Shown in pieces: positions 1 through 11,487 of a stretch of 64,000 nt of DNA. The position numbers and the translations under genes are program-made. Numbering within the stretch: the stretch's first letter is position 1; each line of letters opens with the position of its first letter. The notes under the pieces were generated by a model. The model saw only the letters and a program-made list of their open reading frames with translations. It did no database searches and had not been told where the DNA came from. Origin of the DNA: Pieris napi (Eukaryota > Arthropoda > Insecta > Lepidoptera > Pieridae); NCBI RefSeq assembly GCF_905475465.1, contig NC_062248.1, positions 7,192,001-7,256,000 of the forward strand, in the 5' to 3' direction.

Positions 1-186
1 TGCACTGATGGACTTTCTCTCTATTCGCATTTAACACTCGCTCGTACGGTGACCGAGCATGCCATGCCCAAAAAGTCGACGATGTGTTTCATGCACAGAA
101 GGTTGAGCACCTACAGGCCTATTAGAAATTATCAAGGAACACATACAGAAATCTGAGGCCCAGATCTAAAAAAATTGTAGCGCTAT
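1..186 (+). repeat. tRNA-derived lepidopteran SINE, 5' end outside the window
   Basis: The stretch matches the body of the SINE found again at 14.1 kb and 18.2 kb. It has the same order of blocks: 'gatggactttctct', a region like 'ctcgtacggtgaccgagcat', 'aaaaagtcgac', then 'acagaaatctgaggcccag' and 'attgtagcgct' near the 3' end. The tRNA-like head with its A and B boxes lies upstream of base 1. It is non-coding and diverged by point changes. Family membership is seen by comparing copies inside the window; the lepidopteran assignment is recognition from memory. Confidence 0.75.
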
Positions 187-3100
187 TGGTAAAGTCTCAC
201 ACTTTTGGGGTTTTTCCACAGTATATTTATTATTATCCTTACAAGGGTTGTTGCGGAGAAATCGCTTGATTTCTAATATTACACGATAAGGATTAAATAA
301 ATATTCATATCTATCATGAAGACGGCTTATAATTTAAGTAGCTCTAACAAAAAATATAAATTATTATGAACTTAATTAACTTAAATCAACAAAATTACCT
401 AGTATAAAAATAAACTGGTTTTGTAATTCTGCCAAAGCTGTACTCCATTTTAATTTTACTAACGACGCGGCTTCGTTTCGACGTTCTGTCTTATATGAAA
501 TTTGGTCTAGCCGGGGTTTCAAAACTTATTAATACATAAAAGTCCATCAAATCTTCTATAACCGGATTGAAATCAGTGCGGAGAAATAGGCCTGTCAAAT
601 AGTCTAATTGTATGCTTTTATTAACTTATGTATTATTCGCAAACACAAGAGATGAATACACATATAATTTAGGGGAATCTTCATATAATTAATATGTACT
701 ATATATAACTTCTCTATATATAACTTAATATTTACGTTGTTTTAAATCAATGGTACTGTCAATGTCGTTCAAGCTGCGTCCGTGGCGTATTAGATAAAAT
801 CCTGGGTCTATTGCAAAATGTAACGAATCAAAAATTTAAGTAACTTTCTCAAAAAACATTATTAACTAAACCGTCGTAGAAATGCGCCAAAAATTGGACA
901 ACTTGTTTATAGCTCTCTACGTATGACAGTTCCCTTATACATATAGTATTTTCAATTTTTCTGAACATTTTACCATATTTTCCTATGTACCGTAATATTC
1001 ATTGCGTGTTTCAGTACATATTACTGAAACACGCAATGAATATGTTATGCACATAAACTATTCTAGGTCAGCATATCGACGTTTACACTTAATATATGTT
1101 CCCGAGCATATTAATCGAGTACCATAATAACTATTTGCACGTATCAATGGGGAATAAAATTCAACGGTTCGTGAAATAGTGTGAGGCCACCAGTTCTTTT
1201 ACGCAAAATGACGTGCTTGAGCCGACCACGATAAATTATCCATTGTTAGGCACTGAATCCAACAAGAGCGGTTTTTGTTCAATTCTTCGTCTCTTCGTCA
1301 ATGGAAAATTTATTGCCTCTGGAGAATTCCAAATATGGCCGATTATCAAGAGCTAAATGTTTTGCGCGATGAAGGGGAATAGTAATTTCCACTTTTATTA
1401 CAAGCGGTTTTTATATAAAAATGTTATATGTTTATTATTTTCACCTTCGATATCGTTTTCTTTGAAAACCTTTTTGGAAAACTATTTACTTTAACGCCCA
1501 ACAACACTGCTAAGTGATAATGAAAACAAAGTGTTTGTTGATTGGGTGATTAATGTATATAAATTGTATCAGGCTGTATATTAACACGAGTTAAATTTTG
1601 TTCTTAGCTGTAATATAGTATAGGTGTGTTCATTTTTGGGACACATAACTAGCAACAAATATTTCATTTCGTGGTGTGAGGCGGGAGGTGCGTACCGTTT
1701 CACAATTTGACGATTTCACTGCGATAGATTATAATCTACCGAATAATAATACGTTAAATTGTAAGCAGTACGTTGAGTTCACAATTTTCACAGTTTACAA
1801 TAACAATCTAACGGTTTTTACAATTTTACGTTGACATATCTATTTTGTTAACTTGTTAGAATTTCAATTTAATTTAACCACAGTCATCTATTAAATCTTT
1901 TGATCAGCAGTGCTGATGTAGAAGACTTAAAAGGTTGCAAAATTCCTTTCGGAAAAAAGGTAATTTCTCTTTAGAAAACTTGTGAGTCTATGCTATTGGG
2001 CCGACTGAGAGCTTGTTCGAAGAAATATTAGATCGTTTTATAAAATTGACACCTGTCGAAATAACCGCAGTACCGAGCACTTCAAAATAAACGAGAAATC
2101 AGGAGCAGATATTTTAAAGAAACATTTAAAATAGATATTGACCGTTCAAAACGTTGTGAGATCAAAGTAGCTTCCTTTTGTGACCTTAAAAGGGTTTGTA
2201 GTAAATTATACGGATTCCAACCTTTTTAGTTCAAGAGGATGTGACACAAAACATTTGATTGACCCTCCCTTCGCTATGTACGAGGAAATATTTGGGTATG
2301 GACTTCTTAACTACTTACATAATATTGTGCTTCTGTTCATTGTGTCAATAAAAGTAAATCCATTGCATACAATGTCCTTAGTCAAACTATCTAGATTAAT
2401 TCCCTAAGGTTTAAATCAAACTTTAACGGTCATAAACGCGAAATGAAAACCATGTTCAGTGGTCAGAGAGAGACAGCCATTGAACTCAGATAATTTAATA
2501 TTATAACTTATTAATTTTAAAATTACAAAAATTCAATTTATATGAACTTCTTCAACGCATTTTTACAAATTAAAACATTATTTCAATGGGTGATATTCGA
2601 TTAAAGTAAAGATGCACTAATGTCTCATTAAAAGTAATTAACTTTGTGTCTAAGATACATTCATTATATAAGGCTCGTAAACGGCCGTTATGTTATTTTA
2701 TAACTTAAGGACAATAACCATGTTCAAGTTAATAGCTGAAATGTTCGTCTATTGGTTATGAAAGAATGAATAGGTCTCTTGAGAATTCTCTCACTTTATC
2801 ATAACACAAAGTTCATTGAGATGTTTGAAGCAATCATACTTTTTGTTGTTTTAGTAAACATACCGTTAACATAACCGCACTAACAATAGCCAAAATCAAC
2901 GGTTAAACCGATGCAGTGTAAAATTATGTGGTCACTGTAATCAAAGCGAGGCTAAACATGCCTAAGCATAACAAGTATGCACACGATTAATAAACTGTCA
3001 TAAACAGTAATCGCACTTGAACAACCCTCATGATACTTAATTGTTTATTAATGAATCATTTTATAAATGGACCCCTGCCAAATTGTAGGTTAAATCAATT

Positions 3101-5731
3101 TTCGTCTAATTAATATTAAATTAAAGGAACATTTAAGGATGTTTATAAGCGCTGAGTGAAAAAATGTATTTTCTGTTGATAATATAAATAATTTTATTCT
3201 AAAATAATTTAATCTAAATTACTTCTACTATAGCGCATATACATATAGTTGTAATTCCGTTGTTCAAAATTGTGTATTCATGCAGAAAATTTCGTTTTAG
3301 AAATATCTAAGTTTCTCATATCTTTGAAGATAAGAGCAACTTTAATTAGTATGCGGATGCATGTACCTGGAGTTTCTTTGTTCATGTAAATGGAACGAAG
3401 GCAGTTCTTAAACATTTCTAACGAAATATTGTAAAAGTGCTGTATAATAAAATCTAAAATGCTTAGGTATAAATACTTTTTCAAACCTGGACCTATTTCA
3501 TGAAAGTTTAAAAACTTTTTTTAAAATCAACGTTGGAATTTACTAAAAAGTAATATTATGGGAATAGATTCATTAAAATCTTGTAATATTTTAAAACAAT
3601 AGCATAATTGTTTAATGTATAATTACAATTTGTTAGTTAATTATAGTAGGTACATATGTCCCGACGTGATGTGGGCACGGGTTGAAATACGGAAAAGCTT
3701 TTTAATTCTTTTTTAAGCGCGCTATCTAATGCAAAACATAACAAACAATATTAAAATTCATCTTGATAATTTGATTTCTCACTGATATTACGTCAAATGG
3801 AGAGTTTAAGTCAAATAAGACGACGAATCGCTGAAGAATGCGATGCTAAATAATTTCTTTTTATAGGTGACGGTGTCTCGGCATTGTAATTAATCTAGAT
3901 TCCCCTTACCCTCGGGCTACATAAGCGTTTTAGTACTTAATGAATGAGGGATGTTGGTCCTTTGATTACTGTATAATTGTCTATATAATGCTGGGCCGGA
4001 AAATATATCGTCGCTAGGGATTTCTTCCGTTTCTTATAAAAATTTAATTTTACGTATAATAGGGAAATGGACGCTGTGTGAATAGAAATAGGATATAAAA
4101 TCGATGTTTGAATTAATCGTTTTCTTAATTCCATAGTATATCAAATTATTGTACCTACGATAATCTAGTACTGAAACATTGTTAGGAATCGGTGTGAATA
4201 ACATTTTTGGTAGAAATCTATTTTTTACCCTAAGAACTATCAAATATTACTATTCGATGCGTTTGCAAAGATCGTGGACACTGACAAATATCGAGTTAAA
4301 TAATAAAATAAATTCGCACTTAAAAAATCATATATATCAAAATAATAATTTGAATAACATGAAAAGAAAATGTTTTTCCGGAATATAATAATGTAGTATA
4401 GGAAAACTGAAGTAAAATTTCTTTGTTAGAGTTTGGGTAACTTTTAGAGTTTCGTAAACAACTCAACGCGTTTTACATCAACATGGAGCGAAATAAGGTT
4501 ATTTTATCGACTAAAAGCTTTATCGAATATATTAGTAAGATATTTTTGTAATATATTTACTGTATAGCTTTAACTTTATAGTAAACATCGTTTGTTATTG
4601 AAGACTATATTTCAAATACTTTATATTTGTTTTGCCATCAAACAATTATAAACACTAGTTTACTTTATTTTTACGGTTAAAGTTCGGAAAATAAAAATCT
4701 AAATTGGAATTTAGTACAACATTTTGGTCGCCGACAGCTTCAGATATGTTCGAAACGCCATTGAAAAAGTATACTAGTTTTCAATGTAGTATTTAACGGG
4801 TATTTCACATTGAAATAAACTGATTATAACGCGAACATAAACAAACTTCTTTTCCTTTTATCTTTTTCTTTATTAATACTATGTATTAATAGTATGTTGG
4901 CTGGTCTGTCAAATTCAAACTGGTATAGTTTAGGTGGATAAAATTAAATGGTGGTTCTCATATATATTCTTAAATATATAGTAGACAAATAGTACGTACA
5001 TATTTCCTATATGATTTCTTGTTATGGTCAACGTTTAAAATGGTTGATAAATGCAGGAAATATTTTTGCCGTTCTTGGTACTGTTTGCTATCAGCGAGGC
5101 TTTATTGCAGTTTCTATGTAATAAATATGTAGCTACACACCATTGTACGTTTTGAACGATAACAATATATTTTCAAGGAAATATATGTGTGTTAAATACC
5201 AAAGGTATAGTTTAATATACAATAGCTTAAAGCTTTTTATTATTTATTGAGAAATTTGCTTCAATGTACTTCTAGTTATTCATATTTATATTTGTATGAC
5301 TATAGAATAATAGAATGGATAGAAGTAATTTTCATCAATCATTAGCGATATTTGTTTTAAAATAAGTGTTGTTTGATGATTTGCTATTTTAAAAGAGTAC
5401 CGAGAGTTTTTTACACCGGCTTTTTCTCTCGGCCTACACCCTCTGTCTTCTTTGCCGATGAGTAGGGATGCCTGCAGTTTCAAATTTAATGACGTGGAAT
5501 AACCACCTTCCAACCACCACCACCTAACCACCTAAATACCTGTATCTTATGTTCCATAATAATAAATAATAAATAATAACGTGATACTTCCATGCATTTA
5601 TAAATACTAAGTCAGCCTCAGTACAGTATTTTAACTAAAGCACATACACAACAAAAAACAATTTAATAAATAAAGACGAACGTGTAATACCTAAGATGTC
5701 TGTGTCTTTATAATTTTTTTCCCATAGGCAA
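187..5731. other. Anonymous AT-rich DNA, no gene recognised
   Basis: Only short chance reading frames (under about 85 codons) are present, without splice context, domain or compositional support. The one distinctive structure is the perfect palindrome near 1.0 kb, listed separately. I see no repeat family here shared with the rest of the window. Confidence 0.5.
995..1043. repeat. Perfect 22-bp palindrome with 5-nt loop
   Basis: Bases 995-1016 are exactly the reverse complement of 1022-1043, separated by CATAT. The arm begins ATATTCATTGCG and ends TTTCAGTA. The structure could extrude as a cruciform or, if transcribed, fold as a 49-nt hairpin. The loop is too short for an ordinary pre-miRNA. 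Confidence 0.9.
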
Positions 5732-5885
5732 GTTCCCATATGAGCCTGCTAGACGCAAACTACGGGGCTTAGGTATTCTTGTTACCTACCTCATGATGTT
5801 TTTCGTGACCGTAGCAGCAAATCCGCACATAGAAAGAAAAATTCAATGGTTCACAGCCGGGATGCAAATGCAGGACCACTGTATG
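5732..5885 (-). repeat. Decayed tRNA-derived SINE fragment
   Basis: On the minus strand the piece includes a degraded B-box-like region around 5855-5865 (plus strand 'cacagccgggatgc'). It also has the lepidopteran SINE body block seen on the plus strand as 'gcacatagaaagaaaaattc' and a following 'ctcatgatgttttt'. The block near 5824-5843 is shared with the SINE at 14.1 kb, but the 5732-5790 part differs, so this is a related rather than identical family. Both ends are eroded. Confidence 0.5.
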
Positions 5886-7912
5886 CCCATTTTAATTACA
5901 AAAGGGCGAGCACTAAATTTAATATAAATACAAGATAATGCCTTTGTAACTGACAGTTATGTATTTTGATTATGCTATTTCAATTAAGTAAATGCAATAT
6001 GAATTTATGAAATATGCTTTACTAGTATGAGGAAAATTAATATTGATATTAAACGCTGACCAAAGGTGATTCGAAATTTATTACGGAATAGATGTCAAAT
6101 TCTTTACTGTTACGTCGTAAAGGGAACTTGAGCTTACCACAAATAATGCTGTAAAGCGCTTGTTGTCCCAAATATACCGAGATTTTAACAGCCCGTTTTA
6201 TTTACCGGCAGGTTCAAAAGGAACCAAGATAGCTACAATTTTAACAAATACGGGCCGTTAAACCGCCTGTAAACTTGGGGTTAAAATGGTGATTTATTCA
6301 ACCTTATGATCCGCACTTACACTTAATTCTCCGACATTTATTTCTGACGCGACCGCAGCGCTTGAAGCGAACGGTGTGTCATGTAACGAGATTAGCGTAA
6401 TAGATTTTCTCCCGCAGTATTTTATATAAAATCCTTTTATATTTGTTTCTATTGTATTTTAATAGGTACTCTATAACCTGAGAGGGGTTAGGGTGAAATC
6501 AAAAGTAGCTCTAGTTTGGCGTCGGGAGTTCTCCGCTTGGTTGAAGAGGTTTTCATGCTACGCCACTTCAGACGACCCAACCTTATTTATATTTTGTTCA
6601 CGAACTTTTAGAATATATTATTCGGATTCGTACAGATGTGAAAGGAACTGATTTAAGATGGCTATTCAATAAGATTCCAAGTGCCCGAATAAAATTGCTC
6701 CTTATAATATTATGATCGATTTAAAGGGATATGAACTCAAAAGGCGGAGTCCTTCAATTTGAATATTATTTTGATTCCTTGTATCATACAGGAGATATGT
6801 ATATGTAGATACGGTTAAGTTAAATAAAAAAAGAAAACCTAGGAATGAAATACAACTTTAAAAGAATTCAATTTAGAAGCTTTGAATCCTTATGCATTTC
6901 AAAGCAAGCCGCAAATTAAAACATCCCCACAATACATTATGTTAATTGAATCTTTTACTTTGGCCGTCGCTCTTTTAAAATGGTTTAAAAACTTACGCTC
7001 TTTGTTACAATAGCATTATGAAACATTAAAATAGCCTGAATTGTATTTGAATAATTTTAATGAATAGTTCTGTACTTACCTAAACAGTTGTTTCTTTGTT
7101 CTGAATTTTCGTATGAAGGAATTTGCATTAAAAGCGGCTTCAATGAACTATATTATGTAGTTAGCTGTTTGCGTTTCAAAAGCTAAATAGGAGTGCTTGT
7201 GCGTTGTCGATTTGTCTATGAAAACAAAAGATAAATATTTGCATTTTAACTAACCGATAACTAGGTCACGGGATCTGCAGTTTTAAGGTTAACTTGGATA
7301 TGTTTTACTTCAAAATGGCTACAAGCCGCGATTACTACTCTTCTATTACGTCTACGAAGCTTAACTCTATAGCCATTTGTCTTCCCGTCCGTTCACTTTC
7401 CTATCTCAAGGGAAATTTAAAAGATTTATAAGCTTATATTAATTTATAAAATTAAATTGAAACAGAAACTAAATATGAATAAATATATATAGAATTCGGT
7501 TTTGAAATCGTATTTCTGAACTGCCATATAAAGTCGTCTGGAAAAGAATGGAACCGATTTTTTTCTGGCAGCAAAACCTATTACCCATTGTCTAGTCGGC
7601 GTTATTAAGCTACGAATAATAAAAAAATGTATTGATTTAGTTGCAGCAAAATTATTTCAATAATGAACATTATCTGGAATAAATCACGAAGCGAAGCTTG
7701 CATTTATTGCGAGGCGTAAATTAAAAAAGTTACTCCAATTTCACATGAGTTATTGTGCATGTTTCCTAGGGAATAGGTATATCGCCTTTATCGTGTATCG
7801 TGTTTATTTGGTACTAAATACAATTTTAGTCCATTAATATTTTTTTGACAAGAATGATAAAGCTGTGAGTGGACTTAAATACTTGAGTAATGTGAGAACT
7901 AAGTGACATCTG
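5886..7912. other. Anonymous DNA, no gene recognised
   Basis: No reading frame of note, no repeat shared with the rest of the window and no RNA-like structure was seen. Confidence 0.45.
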
Positions 7913-7981
7913 TCAGTGTCGTTCAGTGTCTTGTGTACCTAATGGCTGAAGTAAAAAGTTTTGGTCCTGGGAATGTGACTG
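7913..7981 (+). promoter_or_regulatory. Possible transcription start and 5' UTR of a host gene
   Basis: Two TCAGTG motifs (7913-7918 and 7923-7928) match the arthropod initiator consensus TCAGT. An upstream reading frame of 15 codons opens at ATG 7942 and ends at 7989, overlapping the next ATG at 7982. Together with the donor at 8040 this resembles the 5' end of a gene. No TATA box is visible. The motifs are short and could be chance. Confidence 0.25.
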
Positions 7982-8039
7982 ATGGCTAACTCTCCAGACC
8001 TAGGCATACTTGCCGCTAGCCTACTCCGGCTAATCATTG
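7982..8039 (+). CDS. Possible first coding exon of an unrecognised host gene
   Basis: ATG at 7982 opens 19 codons plus one base, reading MANSPDLGILAASLLRLII. The exon is followed directly by G|GTAAGT, a full consensus splice donor (8040-8045). The short hydrophobic stretch from residue 9 (ILAASLLRLII) could be the start of a signal peptide or membrane anchor. No downstream exon was found in the window, so the frame cannot be tested by continuation. The donor lies 74 bp upstream of the large Helitron, so if real the Helitron sits in intron 1. I do not recognise the protein. Alternatively this is a chance ORF next to a chance donor. Confidence 0.3.
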
Positions 8040-8113
8040 GTAAGTCACTAATCTTTAGGTACTTTAAATACCTAGAATAGTTTATTCATTGTTTGTCTCT
8101 GTTTATTGTTTAA

Positions 8114-10183
8114 CTAGCTGGCCTGGCGAACATCGTACCGCCTAAGAGTCGATTCTTTATTTGTTTAAAATACCTATTCTGCTATTCGGGACACCGGTCT
8201 ATAAAAAAAAAAGGGTGCGTGTACTTATGTACGCGCGTAAGAAGTTATACTTCTTTGGCATTATTAGAAATAGATTTTGATTGCATGCAAATAATTAATT
8301 ACAATTAAATAATCAAAGACTGGAAAAGGAGTCATTATAGTCAATAAAGTTCAGTTTACATTTGAAAAATTTAATAAATAAATATTTATAATTATTCTCT
8401 TACAAAATAAAAAAAATTTATAATTCATATTATAAAATTTTTAACACATTTATATTAATATAATTATATAAATGTGTTAATAATATAATTTGTAGCACAT
8501 GCTACAGACCTGGATAGCAACTTTCTTTTATTCTATTTAGAGATAGAGATAATTTAAATATAATACCGGTGTCTTCCTTGTAGGTTTCTTTTGAGTTGTT
8601 TGGGGATTCTTGTTGATCAGTTCGACATGATTTTCTTTAACCTTTCTTTAATCCTACAAAATAATGAAATTCTTAAGTTATGTTGTCACTGTTGTGCACA
8701 CCTTTGTTTGGCTTTTTTAGTATTCAAGTTATGTCAAAACTGATTTATTACCTTGTCATTGTTGGCTTTATTTGCTTTTGGGATAGCAATTGTTTCCAAA
8801 ATGATTTTATTTGTAATATCCTGAAATATATAAATAACATCTATTAATTTAAGTGTCATGGTGAGTGGTTCGCACTCAGGTATTAAGGTGTATTATACCC
8901 ACTGTCCATTATAAGTGGGAATGGGCTCACTTCTGGCTGGACAGAGTTTCGGTACTACAAGAGCAACATGGATGTTTTGAGGTATTACAATATCTCTAAC
9001 TACCCTGTAGGGGAATAAAGTATGTGCCTATGCTTGAGAGGTTGAGCCTTGAACATCACCATCATATTTATAATTAACATTCCTACCTCGACACCATCAC
9101 AATCAAATTCATTGAAATCTACTTCAAACCGTTGCGGTATCATCTCTGCCATATCCATTGTGTCTGGAGAAGGTGATGGTGGCTTTGTTCCACCTCTAGT
9201 TTTTGATGTTTCACGGCGATAAGATGACAACTCTTTTTTTTTATTCAATTTAGTGCACTTCCACTGAAATTGTTTTTTGTCTCTTGTCCTTATATTTGCT
9301 AGATTAAATCTGAAAAATTACATGTTTTGATTAAATAATGTAATCATTTTTTGAGATGCAGGTAGGTACTTATTAAAATGTTTACTTCTCTGTAATATCG
9401 CTCCAAGCCTTCATTTTCTCCTTATTAGTATTCGTGCTTAAATCTTTGTTCTCAATTATTGATATATAGGGTCGTAGAATATTTCTAAAAAGTTGCTGTA
9501 ACAAACGCAATAAACAAAAGTTAATTAAGTTCATGTTTCAGTTTTAATCAACAATAATACTCGATAATACATACGGATAGTTAACCTCAATTGTATTGAA
9601 GCACTCAGGAAGGTTGGCACAGTTTTTTCACAAATATTTTATCATATTAATTAGTATTGATTTAGATATTCAATTTCTGATTATAATTCAGACGCACATA
9701 TAAAATTCGCACTTGTATAATGAAAATAACTAGGTACTTTTAGAATCTTTTATTTTAAACAATAATTCAAACTCCTATATTTGTTTAAAAGGTAAATGTC
9801 ATTGTCAGATGTCAATTGTCATGGATATTCAAAATTCTTGTTAAGCTGCTAAGCTAAGAAATAGAATATGCGTGAAGTTAGCTTATATTCTATTTCTTTT
9901 GTAGATTGCGCACGCTATAATCACACTCCGAATTTTGTGTCATAGGTGCGCGCGCATCGTAAAATTTCACTCTCATCAAATTTTCATAACGCGCCTAAAG
10001 AAGTATAACTTCAAAAAGAAAATTGATAAGACAACATATAAAAATTTACCTTTTTAATTTTTCTCCGTAAGAAGCATTCTCATACTTCAAGGTATATTAT
10101 AAAAAAAATCAGACAAATCGGTCAAGCCGTTTTCATGTTATGTCGTGACAACGGAAAACGGGTTTCATTTTTATATATATAGA
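8114..10183 (-). mobile_element. Non-autonomous Helitron, 2.07 kb, with captured gene fragment
   Basis: Read on the minus strand, the element starts TCTATATATATAAAAATG (complement of 10183 downwards). It ends ...GGCCAGCTAG (complement of 8114-8120), the 5'-TC...CTAG-3' form of Helitrons. It lies between host A (8113) and T (10184), as Helitrons do, with no target duplication. The end 'gttcgccaggccagctag' resembles the ends of the short Helitrons in this window. No Rep/helicase gene is present, so it would depend on proteins from elsewhere. Inside are inverted repeats at 8441-8455/8466-8480 and 9856-9869/9885-9898, and a further inverted pair at 8242-8260/9992-10011. The central part carries exons of a host-type gene (8752-9495). 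Calling this one element rather than nested ones is inference from the two ends. Confidence 0.75.
8752..9495 (-). pseudogene. Captured Myb/SANT-like DNA-binding domain gene fragment (3 exons)
   Basis: On the minus strand three exons connect in one open frame. Exon A is 9495-9386, preceded by a pyrimidine-rich acceptor ending TTACAG and followed by donor GTAAAC. Exon B is 9309-9087, with acceptor TTTTTCAG and donor GTAGGA. Exon C is 8820-8752, with acceptor ATATTTCAG and donor GTAATA. The A/B junction splits a codon at phase 2 and B/C is phase 0. Exons A and B contain IIENKDLSTNTNKEKMKAW, WSDITEKFN, a QFQWKCTKLNKKKEL block and SKTRGGTKPPSP. This layout fits the Myb/SANT-like DNA-binding domain 5 family, where N-K-x-K-x-x-A-W, KQ...W..L and a KTGGG-like tail are typical; here GGG reads RGG. 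No start codon or N-terminal helix is seen, so it is a fragment. A fourth exon near 8640-8570 is possible but needs a weaker acceptor. Gene-capturing Helitrons are well known; function is not implied. Confidence 0.7.
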
Positions 10184-11152
10184 TTTATCATAATTATATT
10201 TACAAATAATATTAAGAGACTGTAGGATATTTTTGTACTAATGTTTGTGTTACGAGTAACTTGTCACCACTTGCTATAGTTAGCTATAATATTTATTTAT
10301 GCGACACTATTTAAAAAATCGCTACAATTAGAATAATTAAATGATAAGGAGAACTTTCGAGCGATCTCTTCCAGGTAACCACGGAATGTTTCGGTGCAGA
10401 ACTGCCAGATAAGATTATAATTTTTATAAGTAGCTTAAAAGAAGAACTAAACTAGTGAACACGTGTGGCATAATTTATGAATAGCAATTTTCTAACAAAT
10501 GGGCGCTTTATCAAAAAATATACCTTGAGTTCAGAGTTTAAATTGCATCGAGCGTGCTGCGTGGCACCGAATTGCTTTGGGAAAATTGCACAACCGATTA
10601 CCTTTTGTTTTGTTTTCTGTTTATTTATCTGTGCTGAATGTCCGACTTTCTTATTATGTGTAGACTGGAGCGAAAACTGTTCTTGCTTATACAAGTTTCA
10701 ATCTTCCTAATGCGTCGTCTGATGTGTACGCTTAACAAATGCTAGTCTATTTTCTAGTCACCGCCAACGTTTATTTTCAATTTCTTAAGACATTAACAAG
10801 CATTCGTTGTTCATAGTCATAAATTGTAGTTGATATGGAACTGAAATTTCATTGTGCAATTAATGTAATGAATAGTTTTAAAATTCGACACGGTATCGCT
10901 TAAATCAATGATCATAAATATATTTTATGCCGTCCATGTCCATTGTTCTGCGCTCTGCTCGTTGCAAATATTTAAATCACTTCAATATATTATTTTATAC
11001 AGTTGAGGCACGTGCTTAATTTTATAAACTCCAATAGTCATTCGTTGAACTATTTTAATACGAAATATATCAACTTCATTGCATTTTCAGATTTATTTTG
11101 TTTTTTTAACTTTATAATTATTCTAAAATAATTAGCATATTTTTTAAAATTA

Positions 11153-11487
11153 CTAGCTGACCCGGCAAACGTTTGTTTTGGCATTAATATTATTTCTAGG
11201 GAAATTTTGTTTAGTTCTATAAAAATAACTATCTACAATAATAAATATAGGGGTGGATCGTAGAGGGGCGAAAATTTGGGGTTGTATGCATTTATGTATG
11301 CTGTATCATAAAAAAAAACAAAAAAAAAATGTGTTGGGGTGGATACCCCTTGTTACTTAGGGGTTTTATATATAGATAGTAGCCGATTCTCAGACTTACT
11401 GAATATGCATAAAAATTTCATAAGAATCGGTCAAGGCGTTTCGGAGGAACGAACATTGTGACACGAGATTTTTATATAATACAGAGA
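11153..11487 (-). mobile_element. Short non-autonomous Helitron (335 bp)
   Basis: On the minus strand it begins TCTCTGTATTATATAAAAAT and ends GCCGGGTCAGCTAG. It is flanked by A at 11152 and T at 11488. It shares with the copies at 25.6, 36.3 and 44.5 kb the blocks TCGTGTCACAATG, CTCCGAAACG, CCGATTCTTATGAAATTT and CCCCTCTACGAT. No coding capacity. Confidence 0.85.

Noticed and set aside
995..1043. microRNA precursor
   Set aside because: Perfect pairing with a 5-nt loop and only 49 nt in total does not fit a normal precursor.
10452..10710. Paired frames of about 80 codons on both strands
   Set aside because: No domain or splice context, and simultaneous opening on both strands is expected by chance here.
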